Notes under the pieces: generated by a model
Database searches by the model: none
The model's input: only the letters and a program-made list of their open reading frames with translations
What the model was told of the DNA's origin: nothing
Source of the DNA: Thuidium tamariscinum
Taxonomy: Eukaryota > Streptophyta > Bryopsida > Hypnales > Thuidiaceae
DNA: 64,000 nucleotides
Assembly (NCBI GenBank): GCA_947034885.2
Contig: OX344756.2
Span: 11,962,098-12,026,097, forward strand
Reading direction: 5' to 3'
Part shown: positions 46,451-58,872 of the stretch, piece after piece
Layout: each line of letters starts with the position of its first letter
How positions within the stretch are numbered: position 1 is the stretch's first letter
Translations under genes and position numbers: made by a program

Positions 46451-46853
46451 TAGGAATCATTGGCATTAAAATGGCTTAGAAGATGACTTTTGTCAAAATA
46501 ATATCAAATTATAAGGACCAAAACATTAGGTGAAGGTCAAATTAAAAGAAAATTATATGTAAAAAATGTTGTATTATATATGTTTTAAAAAGAAACTCAC
46601 AATATATATGAAGAATTGAAACATCTATATACAGTTTTTAAAAATCTATAGAAGAAGTTCTCTCCAATTAAAAATAAATTTTTATTAAAAAGACCCCAAA
46701 GTTGGATAGCTCAGCCCATCATATATATGTATTAAAAAAACTCATATAATTAGGTTTTTAATGCTATTATTGTCCTCAAAGAATGCTCATTTTATACATA
46801 TAATTACATTTTTGGATTCCTTCTTAAAAGGGCTATAAGAATTTCCTACATTA
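46451..46853. other. AT-rich spacer, nothing recognised
   Basis: Contains ATATAT-type runs. No gene or repeat end was recognised. Confidence 0.45.
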
Positions 46854-47510
46854 GGGTCATTGCAAGAAACACTTAGTACTTGTTTTGTTTCAAAATGGCC
46901 TATTTCCATGAATCCTATGACTTTTGAAATAATTTTTTTTAAATAAAATAAAATATGGATAATTTGAAGAGCAATGAGAATATTATGTCTCTTAAAATTC
47001 AGACCTAAGAAAATTTACCTCTAAAAGTTATGCACAAAAAAGGAAAATGGAAAATATAATGAAAATGGAAAATACAATGAAAATAGACACTTTTTTCTTT
47101 GATTTTTTAAAAATAGTAAAAAAATTCAAAAAATAAAATAAAAAATCCATTTTTCCTAACTCAAAGATGATTCTTCTCCAATAAATTCCATCTTCAATAA
47201 AAATATTTTGTGTAACTATACTAAAGGTTCATGCATGCCAATTTTTAGCTCAAAATTTGCTTTTTTGGGTCAAAAATAGGACTAAAGCCCCCCTAAATGG
47301 CCTCAGTAGACACCCAATCGGAGGCAGTTTTAGAATAGTAAAATAATTTTTTTTAAATTGAAAAAATTATACAACATGTAAAACTTTTTTGTGCAACTTC
47401 ACTCCAAATTTCAAGTCAAACAAACAAAAGATGAAAATTTTATGAGCAAAAAACTACCTAGTAAAGGTCAAAGGGATAAAAAAAAGGACAAGTGTTTCTT
47501 GCAATCACCC
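46854..47510. mobile_element. R3 family TIR element, copy c
   Basis: A 657-bp element with ends GGGTCATTGCAAGAAACACT and AGTGTTTCTTGCAATCACCC and the target duplication ATTA (46850-46853 and 47511-47514). The interior runs in the opposite orientation to copy a: the AATAGGACTAAAGCCCCCCTA stretch here is the complement of the matching part near 6090. Confidence 0.85.
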
Positions 47511-47689
47511 ATTAAAGTAAATTACAAAATTTGAGAATAGATTAAAGTGCATTAAAAGTGATTATAATCAAGTTCATATGGTATGGGAGTTGCGTACCCA
47601 AGAGATTGCATAAGAAGTGAGAATCAAGAAGCTTGAAAATCAGCATCGAGCTTTGCATCTTTGATCCTTCCGTTGTGTCTGAGGTTGCA

Positions 47690-47836
47690 TTTAGTATAGT
47701 GGGAGGCCCTCACATGAGGGCTTCCCGTTGTATGAGGGCCCTGCCTTGAAGGTGAGGGCGAGAGCCCGAGCTTGAGGAGTTGGGCCCTCACACGACGGGA
47801 GGCCCAAGTGTGAGGGTTTCCCGTTGTGTAAAGCAA
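47690..47836. repeat. GC-rich self-complementary repeat cluster
   Basis: A motif near GAGGGCTTCCCGTTGTATGA occurs at 47714-47735 and again, as a variant, at 47811-47828. It occurs inverted at 47782-47805 (GGGCCCTCACACGACGGGAG). The copies could pair into stems of about 24 bp with four mismatches. The cluster is a GC island in AT-rich sequence and adjoins the palindrome at 47837. Confidence 0.6.
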
Positions 47837-47907
47837 TTGGGATTACAGCTCTTGGCACTTGTTATAGTGCCTGGCACTATAACGAGTGCCAAGAGCTGTA
47901 ATCCCAA
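47837..47907. repeat. 71-nt near-perfect palindrome
   Basis: Two 35-nt arms, 47837-47871 and 47873-47907, are complementary at 34 of 35 positions around a single central base. The one mismatch (47860/47884) would still be a G-U pair in RNA. The arms begin TTGGGATTACAGCTCTTGGC and centre on TAGTGCCTGGCACTA. Beyond a short gap the outer words TAAAGCA and TGCTTTA also match. A DNA cruciform or a strong RNA hairpin is possible. Confidence 0.85.
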
Positions 47908-47910
47908 CTA

Positions 47911-50100
47911 GAGATGCTTTATGCTTTATAATTTGAATCTTTATGTATTAGAAGTAGGCTGTAAAGTGTTTTACGGTTTACTTCCGAGAGCACTTGGTCT
48001 TCTGTCGTATCAATCTTTCAGAAGGTTCTGATAGATTCATTTATTATTTGCACTAAGGCTCTGTGAAATGCCAATCAGTTTAAGAGTTATAGCCTACATA
48101 AGTTTGTTGCACACTAGTGAATACAGTTGTGTCAAGATCGGAGGCCCTCAATTAGCTAGGAGGTGTGAGGACAATCTGAAATATACGACATAAAATAGGG
48201 GGCAATTTAGTCAACTTGCCATTAACTGGGGCAATGAGGGGGTCAATTCTCCCTACCCCATTGAGTGGGGGTTCATTTGTGAAGTTTTGATCGTGGGAGG
48301 GGATAGTAAGTGCTCTTGATCTTAACTAAGGTTGGGGAAGTTGTTTAGTGAGGGTTCCTGAATGAGGGCATTTGAGTTGAAAGTGGAACCAAGGCTAATG
48401 CAATTTCATGCTTTCCATTTCTACATTCCTACATGTATATCAATGTATTGAGGGACAAAAATTTTGGAGGGGATTTAAAGAAAAAATTGACAAAATATAA
48501 AGTAACTTCAAAGTATGGTGTATAAAATTGAGTTTTGAACATGGTTAAGTGAGAAATAAATATTTTTTCAATTTACAACTAAATTTTTCTTCAAACTTCT
48601 ATAACTTCAAATTTATGTGATTTATACTTCAAAAATTACAAAAGATAATAAGAGACTCACTTTCATTGTAATAGATAATAGGACTAGTGATTCTTGCAAT
48701 GACCCTATTCAATATCTCATATTACAACTTTTATACATCTACTTTTAAACTTTGCCAATTGATGCTTATGATATTGTTGTTTGGATGAAAAGGTTTCAAA
48801 TCCACACTTCAAGTTTTGTTTTTCATTGCACTATCATATATATATTTTTAACATTATACAAAATAAAAGCACCCCTACAAATGGCAACCTTTACATTATT
48901 TATCTTTGTGAATAAAATACTAGGATATTATTTTAGGATTAAGGATAATAATAATGCCAATGCAAATGAGATTTTCTAATTTACAAAATTAGTGTCAAAA
49001 TTTGATCCTTCCAAGTTTTGTTTTTAATAACTTTATTTTCTAAAAGCTAAATAATAAAATATTGAATGTCATAACATGTTTATTTTTCTCGTATATTTTT
49101 TGTCATTGAAACTAAATGTTCCTAAAAGATTATAATAGTTTAAAAAAACATGCATAATTCAATAGTCTTCAAAACTTCTACCTTGATGGTAAATTAGTGC
49201 ACTTGAATCTTATTCAATGTCTATCTTTGGATCTTCTATACAAATCATGTAGAAAATTGCAAGTACATGTATAAAGGCAAATAAAATAGATTCTATCTTA
49301 CACCATTCTATAAGTCCATACTAAAACTCAATTATTCCATCTTTAGATTACTACATTGGCATACAACATTACAAGTGAAACTAAGAATTGCAAGTATACC
49401 TAAAAAGATGGTGGTTATATTATATATATTATATATATATCCAAAGTACTATTTTGATTAAGAATACAAGACTATACAAATGGAATTTGTTCTATGGAGG
49501 AAAAACTTTAGACTTAGGTCATATATAAATCAATAGATTCTCGTTTATCTATGTGTCATTACAACATATGTAGAAGTTAATATTGTATAATATTACTACA
49601 CTTACACCAACCTAATTAATTTACAAATAGTGAGACTTTGCTAAATTAGTTTCAAAGTTTTACTACACCACAATGACGAGTTAAATCTTTAGGTTTTACT
49701 ATTATGTAGGAGTTCAAATAAAGGAATATGATCTCTATAGTCACAATGATTGATTCACAAGAAGATTGGCTTAATGAATTAAACCAAATGTGGCTCTTCT
49801 TATAAGTCATTTCCCTAGTCTACAAAATTAATGATTCCATTACTACCATTGAGCCCTAGTAGTAAGTATCCTAATAGTGAGAATCCTAGTGGTGAAGGTG
49901 CAAAATTAGTGTCATCAATAGAATTTTTTTTTAATAGAAGTTGGTATAATACAATATTATGCTTACACTAAACTATTCATTTTAAAAATAGTGTGACTTC
50001 AATAAATTAGTTTCATCTACCTACTATTAGAGCAAATCAAAGAAGTTGAAGTGGAATTAGTAGGTAACTCATGTATAGCACTTAAGGTCAAGTAGATTGA
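47911..50100. other. AT-rich sequence with a fragment of an R3 element
   Basis: At about 48674-48706 a lone R3-type right end (AATAGGACTAGTGATTCTTGCAATGACCC) is visible with some R3-like body to its left, but no left terminus was found. The rest is AT-rich with an ATATAT run near 49415-49440. No gene is supported. Confidence 0.45.
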
Positions 50101-50578
50101 GCTTGAAAGCCATGGATACAATCTATGAGTCCATTTCCATCATCTAATGAAAATAGACTTCAAACCAATTGTTGACTTTCAATCAGCTAACAAGGCACCA
50201 TCCCATTGATAACCCATCACCATTGCCATTACAAGTTGCAACTCATAACCTTCTTCCCTTTCAACTTGCTTCCTACACTCTTGGGTCATGAAGATCAAAG
50301 ATTGTGATTGAAAAATGTACAACCAGTCAAGTACAATAACCTGTTTGCTGCTAGCACAGCTCATCGGTTATCTAATGCATACTAGATTAATCTGAAATTA
50401 ATCTAGGGCTCCTGCACAGCTAGATGACGACACTAATCTAGCATGACAGGTAACGAAGAATTCAGCACTCCATTTGGAAGTGCATAAATAATAAAATTTC
50501 CAGTAGCATGAATGGTGTCGAGAAGGCCAAACAAATTTTCCAACACGCAAACCCCAAGGAAGACGACGCACTTCCTAC
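50101..50578 (-). other. 3' flank of the cyclotransferase gene
   Basis: Lies directly past the stop codon (50581-50579) of the minus-strand gene and should contain its 3' UTR. The 61-codon minus frame at 50179-50364 has no recognised domain. Confidence 0.35.
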
Positions 50579-53043
50579 TTACACTCCATTGCAGAATGAT
50601 GGCAAATGGTTGCTTTTCAATACAGTTTCTGTCATTGATTTTCTCCCAGAAATTCCAACCATGGCGTTGAACCCGTTGTTACTTGAATTCAAATGCTTTC
50701 GAACAGCCTCAGCAAGCTTGCAAATGTCTTCATCCACGCAATCTGCACCAAGAGATCAAACATTGTTCTATGAAAATGATCAACATATTAAGGAGAAGTG
50801 GCTCACTGCATGCAAATGATATAACAAATAAAAACAAAAATCTGTTCATAGGCAAGTCCTAAAACTGAAGACAAAATCTAAATCACGATTGAGAAACTGA
50901 CTCGAGACTTATCAATTGTAACCACGTAACTAGTGTCCACCACTGTAACCTATCTTGGACGTCTTGGCAGTATTTGGGGTTTTCGCTATTCTCTTTTTGA
51001 TTCCCGTCTGAGGTCACCTTCTCCAGATATTTTATTTACAATGTGTCTTTTCTCTCCCAATTTTTCTTGAAGGCCGAGGTTTGACAAATGACTAAGAAGT
51101 GCGCAGACTCTAATAATTTTGAAGGACAAGACACTTGAGACACAATTCAATGCAAAAACAACGTAGATATAGAACATACCAAGTTCATGCAAGCACTTTT
51201 CCAGATGGAATAGATACTCACAATTCGGTCCAGATGGACCCACTGCTCGGGCAATCTGTCTGCATAGACCGAACGTCAATGCTAATAAAAAAAAACTAGT
51301 ACGCGTCATAATTCCGCATTAGAAAGACGCATGCTTCAATGACTTTAGAACAAGAAAACTCAAAAAAAGCTTCAAAGGATTTATATTTTAACAAGACCCG
51401 AGGGACTTAACATGCACGTTGGAATGAATTATGTAACTTTTCACACTCAAAAACCGACTTCGTGTGAGGATATTGTTAGTTCCTCCTTACTTTGCCATCA
51501 CCTCCAGGGGTGCAGGTCCTGCCCAGAACTTATTCCTCGACTTGTCTGAAGAACCGATATATCTGCAAATGAGAGTACAGTAGTCTTTAATCAATTAAGT
51601 TGTCCCAGGGAAGGCGTAGCATCTAGAATGATTGAAGTTGTGTCTCCCAAATGGGAGTATACATGAAAAGGATATAATTCATTTGAATATTAAAACTCAC
51701 ACAAGAACATTGCAGACGGTTGGTGTCTCCAAGTCATCCCCCTGTCACAGGCAAGACAAAAAGATGCGAGATGAAATAAACACTCTCGAGCCCCTCTCAT
51801 ACTCTAGCAATAAAAGGAGAATCCAAATTACGTTGAAGAAATCAATCCTTCAATCGATCACTCAATCTTTCATCATCTGAATCGAATTTAAAGCTACATG
51901 ACACATTCTCTTGTTCTCATTCGGCTTAATAAGTGGAAACAAATGCAGGCACCATATGAAGAAAAACTACCTTCCACCTTCCTATATGCTGAACATATGG
52001 ATTTTGCAAAACTGCACATACCGTGTAGAGGTTGACATACTCTTTTTGATCATATTCTTGTTCCCTGAGATCCAGATACTGTTCACGCAACAAGTGCAAG
52101 CAGGTGGGTCATGTCACAGAATGAAGAAACATATGCTCACGGTTAGAACCAAAACCCTAAACCAAAAACAGCTTCGAGTTCTTATAAAAGGATTTTAATG
52201 CACCTGACCTAAAGAAATAAACAAAAAAAAAGTTTGAACCTTACAGCTTGAACTAGCTTCTCCTTATCATCTCCCGTGATTCGGTACGCAGCACCCCACT
52301 GTAACATAGGAAAAGATTGCATAAGAACCCAACAAAAATTCGACTCTCAACCACATGATTTGATTACTTTCATATATGTCATGCATTTCCTTACTATTGA
52401 AACAATTACAAGGATATTTGAAGGACGGGAACAAGTACAGATACAGGTCCCTTTTAACGTCCATGTTAATTCGTTGGGATCCACAACCACTACCATTACA
52501 AGTAGAGGTGATAGAACTCACGGTGACTGCCCCTTCTTTGCCTTCCAACGTGACTACACGTCCAGGGGATTCCGCTGTGCCTCGATGATCTGTGTTGGCT
52601 GTAAAACACATGTTCATGAAGGATTAGGAAAAACAACGTCATCTGAGAGGCAATTGAAAGGCCCTTGGGGAACTTCTACGTGACTCGTATTTCGCCTAAT
52701 AACTCTTCAACTGTGGTTTTAGTGTATGAATTGTGATACACTGTTATTTACGTACTATCATGGTCAATAATTTACTTTGTACCGAAAAGTATTTGGTCAA
52801 TGTTTTCCGATCAAATACTACCAAATTCATAATACACTATACGGCCGCAAAGGGCTCAGACATTTCTAGGGTTAAGCCAATTATACGGATGGATGACACA
52901 ACCCTTGAAACAAAATTTGAAAAAAGAGACCCACCTTGATAGAACACTCTGCGATAGCCCTTGATATAGCCAATCATCTTCTCATCGTATTCGAAGCCTG
53001 CTTTCCAAAGGAGTGAACCGTAACCGAACACCCAAAGCACCAT
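50579..53043 (-). CDS. Glutathione-specific gamma-glutamylcyclotransferase (ChaC/GGCT2 family)
   Basis: Eight GT-AG exons in phase on the minus strand: 53043-52935, 52598-52522, 52298-52245, 52078-52022, 51741-51701, 51562-51491, 51259-51180, 50742-50579; 217 residues, the usual family length. The start [17 protein letters not shown] carries the YGSL substrate-binding loop (residues 8-11). [25 protein letters not shown] (with the expected catalytic Glu, residue 86) and [22 protein letters not shown] follow in family order. The enzyme is expected to cleave glutathione to 5-oxoproline and Cys-Gly in the cytosol as part of glutathione turnover. The C-terminal part after about residue 180 is Ser/Asn-rich and less conserved. 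The exon 2 acceptor was chosen to keep the family's TDHRGT motif. The upstream in-frame codons before Met1 are taken as leader. Confidence 0.93.
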
Positions 53044-54240
53044 ATTCTTTAACGTATCTAATACTGTACATGTTTCAAACCACAACCCACAAAATAATGA
53101 TCAGTATAAGTCAATCCATTCACTCAAAACGCTTAGCAATCGATTAGTAAGCTAACAACAACCTGGTGTCTGACTGACTGAACTTGAAAATCAAAACTCG
53201 AAACATGTTTCAGCTCGCCGATAAAAGGTCCAAAGAATTGAAAAATTTGAAACGGCGGAAGAACTGTAGTATACGACATAATTAGAGAGCATTCGAACAT
53301 CGGTAAACTGGACAATTGTAGAAAATTCAAGCATCGTCTTTATTGTCTTTATCAATTTCTAATAGCAACTAATTGAAAGAGTACTGTTCAACACTAAACG
53401 TATAATTCAGTGCATAAACATGAAATTGACGGTAGCTTGACTCACAGGAATTGGAGTGATCGAAAATTATCCGTGGTTATTAATTTAAAAAGGAGTTCTA
53501 GGACAAAGCGCTTCACAATCTAAACCTACAACGTAACTTCAGATGTAACCAAAAGGGTAAAGACTAGAATCGAATCATCCAGAAGGAAAATAAATATATA
53601 AATAACAGATAACTAAATACAAGATTCGCAAATGATACACCGAACGTACCACAAAAAAAAAGTCCATAACTTAAAGACTAAACGCAACAGTTCTCCAAAT
53701 TGACAATTAGAATGCGAAACTCAGCATCTCCGCGAAGTACCATAAAACTCAAAGCTTGTCAAACCCACTTAAAACCCCAAAGCTTAACAAGCTCGCTGAA
53801 CACCATCCCATCACCAACAAAAAGGTGGACGCTATTCAAACCTCTCGCACCACTCACATTGCTACATCGACGAAGACGCCCAATTCAGAGCCTGCAAACT
53901 TGTAATATGAAAATCTGGTAACAAGAGACTATATAGCAAGTATTTCACAATCTAATTAAACCCTAACATTGACAATTAGAGCATAAACTTCAGCGCTACC
54001 ACAAATTTACTTAATGCTAATCAAGCTCGCTGAACGTCTACGATGTCGTCCCGTCTTTAACAAAGTTCGACGATAATCAATCCCCTCGCAGCATCAACAT
54101 TGCTTGCTCTCAAAAAAAAACTGTTTCCCAATCCAGAGCTTGCTAAACTGTACGCCTAGTTCTCAATTTAGGGACAAACAATTTTGATCAAGAGAGAAAG
54201 CGTGGAACACGTACAATACAAGCTCCGAAGAATTGAGTGT
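53044..54240 (-). promoter_or_regulatory. 5' flank of the cyclotransferase gene with tandem duplication
   Basis: Upstream of the start codon lies a duplication with a period near 271 bp. Units starting about 53699 and 53970 share TTGACAATTAGA, CAAGCTCGCTGAAC, CACATTGCT-like and CCCAATTCAGAGC-like words. A third, poorer unit may begin near 53490 (CGCTTCACAATCTAAACC). The plus frame at 53700-53921 looks like chance. The interval probably contains the promoter and leader. A good donor-like GTGAGTGT (minus) at about 54243 could end a leader exon. Confidence 0.4.
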
Positions 54241-54660
54241 ACACTCACAAGAAGCGCCTGCAATTCTTGCTGGAACTTCGATCGTCAATTGTGTGGCGGA
54301 AACTTTGAAATTGGAGGAAACGAATTATGCAGGAAACAAAACAGACGCCGTTCTGATTTACGGAGTATTTTATATGGAGGACTCCGTAGTAATCTATTGT
54401 ATTTCGTCCCCCTACTGTAGCAGTGCTGGGGAAAACCGGCGGCTGCAATACGGGGCAGAGCCCAGGAGGAGGAGACTGCAGGAAGCAATGCGTCGACGAC
54501 GAAGGCGGAGCCCGAGGAGGAGGGGATTGCGTGAAGAAATCCCCTCGTCGGCTACGGTGGGCAGGGCTCGGGGTGAACTGGCCCCCCGCTCGGCCACGCC
54601 AAGTCATTCCAGGAGTGTAAGTAAAAATAAAAGCCCTTATTTTGTGCCTGAGTAATTTAC
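54241..54660. other. GC-rich patch of unknown nature
   Basis: About 54425-54600 is very GC-rich with GGAGGAGG and GCGTCGACGACG runs. Frames are open on both strands, which high GC alone explains. The peptide frames are Arg/Ser/Pro-rich low-complexity sequence. A short inverted pair CGGAGT/ACTCCG lies at about 54360-54387. It may be a GC-rich 5' leader of the cyclotransferase gene or part of an unrecognised element. Confidence 0.35.
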
Positions 54661-54666
54661 CCATTA

Positions 54667-55141
54667 AGGTAGAAGCACCCATTACAGCTAAAGTTAGCAG
54701 TTTCAGCATAGTTGGAGGCACCTTTTCCTCTAAAGAATATTTCTGTAGTACTGGCAACTGAAAATCATGAATTTTCAAAAAAAAAATTAGAATTTTTGGA
54801 CAAGGCATCTAATTTCTGTGAATTTTCAAAGTAGGACTTAGTAGAGCACCTAAATCTGCACTCCTAGTAAATCTGCCTCGATTCTCACACCAAAATCTAA
54901 AATAATCAAAGCCCACCAACCACAACTAAGCATTGTTGATCTAAGATAGAGGTACCCAATCTCAACCAAGGACCCATATCCAACCTATAAAGTGCGACTA
55001 TTTCCAACCAACACTTGTATGTATTTCCAACCAAAGGTTAGAAAGTGTTTTTTCCTTGTTTCAAGGTACTAGTGGGGACACTTTGTAGGAAACTCTAATG
55101 TCAAACTATGGATACACTGAAAATAATGGGTGTTTCTACCG
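54667..55141. mobile_element. R1 family TIR element, copy f
   Basis: A 475-bp element with ends AGGTAGAAGCACCCATTACA and AATGGGTGTTTCTACCG, TA on both sides (54665-54666 and 55142-55143). It is the longer relative of the 46105 copy; about 120 bp (54937-55056) are extra, and part of that (GTATTTCCAACCAA) also occurs in copy a near 5308. The extra part therefore looks ancestral and was lost from copy e. Confidence 0.8.
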
Positions 55142-55324
55142 TACATTTCTTGCAGCTAATTAAGGGCCTTTGATTGCAAATATGAATTTAGAATTTGAAA
55201 ATTTTATCATACATGAAAAATAAAAATATTCAATGTTTTTTCAAGTGGCAAAGCGAGGGGTCAATTTGTCCCGGTCACTTGATGTAAACTAAGGTTGAGG
55301 CACTCAAACCAATCATTTAATTCC

Positions 55325-56200
55325 TCTGATTGCTTATGTGGACAAAAAGTGTCCTCATATAGAATGACAATCCAATTCAAAGTACTATAACTTTTGCATC
55401 TGATGTTCAAATTTAATAAAAACTTGTTGGAAAAGTTGTGTACACTAGTCTAATTTGTGTTGTAAAATTTTCAAATCAATTCAAGATGTTTTGGGAGCCA
55501 ATCAAAGTTCACAAGTTCAATTTGAGTTCACCAAACTACAATTGATGGCTCCAACTTCAGGGGCTTGTATCTCCTCCATCAAATATTTGTGTTATATTCC
55601 TCTAATAGTCTAGTTATTGTGGTAAAATTTTCATAACAATCCAAGTTGTTTTGAATGTTTGGGAGCAATTCAAAGTTCAAAACTAGACATTTTTGGATTA
55701 TAGTGAACTTTGGTGGCTTGAATGTTTGTAATAATTTTTTTAGAAAAGATGCACCTACTAGTCTAGTTTGTGTGGCTAAAATTTTACATCAATTTGAGAA
55801 GTTATGAGTGACTCAATAGCATTTTAGTAGAAGGAAGTTCAACCATAGATGTGTTTTTTGCACCCTTTTTTTCTACTTTTTTGACATTTCAAAGTCATTT
55901 TGCAAATACAATGACTCGATTGAATGAAATTTTTTTCACCAATGTATTTGTATGTTGGTTTTGAAGCACTTTCTAGCTAAATTTTTTTCATTTGAATAGG
56001 TTTAGGAATCAAATTCCACCTCCAAATGTATTTTTAGGAAAATTCCGGTATCTTTTTTCAAGACTAAAACATTACAATCTTGTAATCTCTATGGTCAAAT
56101 GACTCCAAATTTGATCCACGTCATCTACAACATACACTCTACAAGATTGAATGGTTGAGATTTTCATACCTTTGTGACATGTAGACTTATAAGGCTTGAA
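55325..56200 (+). repeat. R2 dispersed repeat block, copy e
   Basis: About 875 bp similar throughout to 20985-21890 and 63065-64000. It starts with the TGGACAAAAAGTGTCCTCA signature, whose GGACA and TGTCC are themselves inverted, and ends with GACTCCAAATTTGATCC, CATCTACAACAT and GACATGTAGA landmarks. Confidence 0.7.
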
Positions 56201-58870
56201 AAGAAAAAATATTATTAGGCACATTTGGACTTTAGACTATCAAGGATTAAACAATTTTAGAACAAATTGTGCATAGTATGAAGTGGTGGGAAGTTATTCC
56301 ATGTAGAAAGATAGAAAATATGGAAGTAGCTCATTTAGAGCCTCTAATTACAAATATGCATTCAAAATTTGCAAATTTTACCATGTGTGAAAAATAAAAA
56401 TTTGAACATTTTCACAAACAAATGAGGGTAGTAGTTTACTCCAATTGACTGTTGAAAATTAGCTAGTGCAATTTAGAATAAATTTGAGTGTAATTTAAAA
56501 CTATCAACAAAAGATAGGTAAAAAAATCTATAAGATTTTTTTGTTAGAGTAAAAAATAGAAAAAGTAATTCAATTAAATACTTGAAAATTCATTCAATAT
56601 GGAAATTAAAGGAAAATAGCTTGGAAAACTAAAAAATTACCCTAAACTTTGCACCCTTCTTTCAAATTAATGGAGCAAAATATATTTTATCATATTTTCA
56701 TCACCCCTAATCTTAAATTAATGGTATAGTACAATGATTTTTTTCATATTAGCAAAGGGTGGGCATTAGTGTTGCCTAGAAAATTAGTTACAACATTATA
56801 TTTTATATTTGTTGAAATTGATATTCCCTATGTCCTAAAATAAGTATTGTCTATGTTTATATATAAGATTGTTTTGAATGAGTCACTTAGAGGCTTTGTT
56901 TTCAAGTCCAATTTTATTTTGGTTGCAATGAACACGTATAATATTCTTCATCGATTCTAGTGATATCAAATTTGGATCCTCTTGAATTTTGGCTTCCAAA
57001 TAATGAACAATGAAATTAGTATCAAATATTTTTAGCAAAATTACAAATACTTATTTAGAAAAAAACTACAAATGTGTATTTAGTTTATTTACACTAAATA
57101 TCCCTCTTTTCATTTTTATTTTGAAAATTTGAAAATTAGCTCAACAAAATGACTTCATATGCTGTTTTAGCCTTCATTGCCTACAAAATGAAACTCTTCA
57201 TAAATTTCATTTCATTATTTGGAATTGAATGGCTCAAACATTTCTAAAAAGGTTTCAATCTATAAAATAAAATAAAATAAACTTATTTTAGAATACATTT
57301 TTGATTTCCTAATTTGATATTGAAATAATTTAAAAACTTCAAATTTTTGCTACATTTTTTTTCAAAACGATGTAAAACAAAGCTTTATATGTAGATAAAG
57401 ATTATTTACATTTACTCTAAAAATCCCATGCAAAAATTCCAAATAATGAAGTTAATAAAGGCTACCTAAGTTCTCCAAAAATCTAAAATTGCTCTTTAGT
57501 CAATTAGAGGTTAAAATAATATAGTTTCTATTTGGAGATATTAAGATACCTTACAAGGGTTCATTACCAAAACCAAAAAAATTGGTTGTATTGAAATAAT
57601 ACGAAAGGTATTATAAGAATAAAGTTCAAATTGTCATTCAAAACCAAACTTCATATAACCCTGTACTCCCAAGGCCCTTTTTTCATGAAAAAATACTTTA
57701 TTGCAAAAGAAGGATTTTTCTTAAATTTTCTTATTTTAATATCTAATCATATAAAAGGTACAAAAACATTCATTTTGGACAATTGACACTTGTTGACAAA
57801 AGTAGAGGAAGTTGTTGCCAATGATGGATATTTTGGACGAGGAGTTTTGGGGCAAGACTTAGAAAAGAGTAAGTGTGAAAGATTTTTTTCTTAAATACTA
57901 TAGAAAATAAGGAGAGTTAAAAAATCTACTTAAAAGTATGTAATTGTGCACTGCACCTTTTTGTGCATCATCCTACTGCAAGGCAAGGTGCTATAGGCCC
58001 AAATCTACTAGACAAAAACCATTGTTCTTGTGCTAAAAAAACCATAGTCACATTAGTCATTTCCACAGTTTTTTAGATTGATCATGCATTTCTAAAGTGC
58101 CAAAGCTCTACTACATATATTCCATACCCCCTTGAGAGACAAGAAAAACCTATGAATCAGATGGAATGTACTATCTAGATTGGAGCATCTAGGTAAGAAA
58201 GTTCGAAGAAGAATACTACTAAGGTGTTTTTGCATTTTGTATCTATAATGAGTAACAGTTCTTTTGATGAAATTCATATGAGTAAGAACAACATTAGAAG
58301 AAATTTGAAGGTAAAAGAAGCTTCCTTTAAGTCTATTCCTAAAACCATTTTTGATATTGCTCGCAGTTGCTAGGCTAGCAATTTTTAAAAATTAAAAAAA
58401 TGTTAGTCTTGAAATGTAAAAGAAAGTCCCAAAAAAAGTTTCCAAAAAGAAGGTGATGACATGGCACACTCTTGACCATGTTAGCTATCTACATTCTTGC
58501 ATTTGTACGTTAGTTTATGCATTCTTGTAGTTTAGGAACTTGCAATCTTTTTTTGCCCTCAAATCCCTTCTAATGTTTAGTTCTTTGTGAAAGGAATATC
58601 ATATTTGATGTATTCTTCTACACCATCTTCAAGTTGTACATCAATGACATTTCTTTGAATGCATTAGAAGTGGTCTAACCCTTTTGTTTTTGATGTAGTA
58701 ATTGAGCATTCCAATGTATATGCAAAGACCAGCGTTATAGGGAACTTTTGTGAGGATGTGATACCTCATAGGGGCTTTTGTGAGGTTGTCATAGCCAAGG
58801 CATTGTTTCAAAAGTTTACTAACTATGATAGCAGAAGATAAAAGCATCTTGCACATCATCTACAAGTATA
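56201..58870. other. AT-rich sequence, nothing recognised
   Basis: No supported coding region, RNA gene or terminal repeat. Frames are short and random in composition. Confidence 0.45.
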
Positions 58871-58872
58871 GT

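Noticed and set aside
46290-46511. Possible further exon after the synaptotagmin-like stop
   Set aside because: The stop at 45927 gives the family length and tail; the downstream DNA is an R1 element.
47837-47907. miRNA precursor
   Set aside because: Pairing is excellent but the loop is about one base, unlike plant pre-miRNAs; kept only as a palindrome.
50508-50819. 103-codon plus frame
   Set aside because: Antisense shadow of the last exon of the cyclotransferase gene.
54233-54808. 140- and 187-codon frames on opposite strands
   Set aside because: They overlap a GC-rich patch and an R1 element; the composition is low-complexity Arg/Ser/Pro with no motif.
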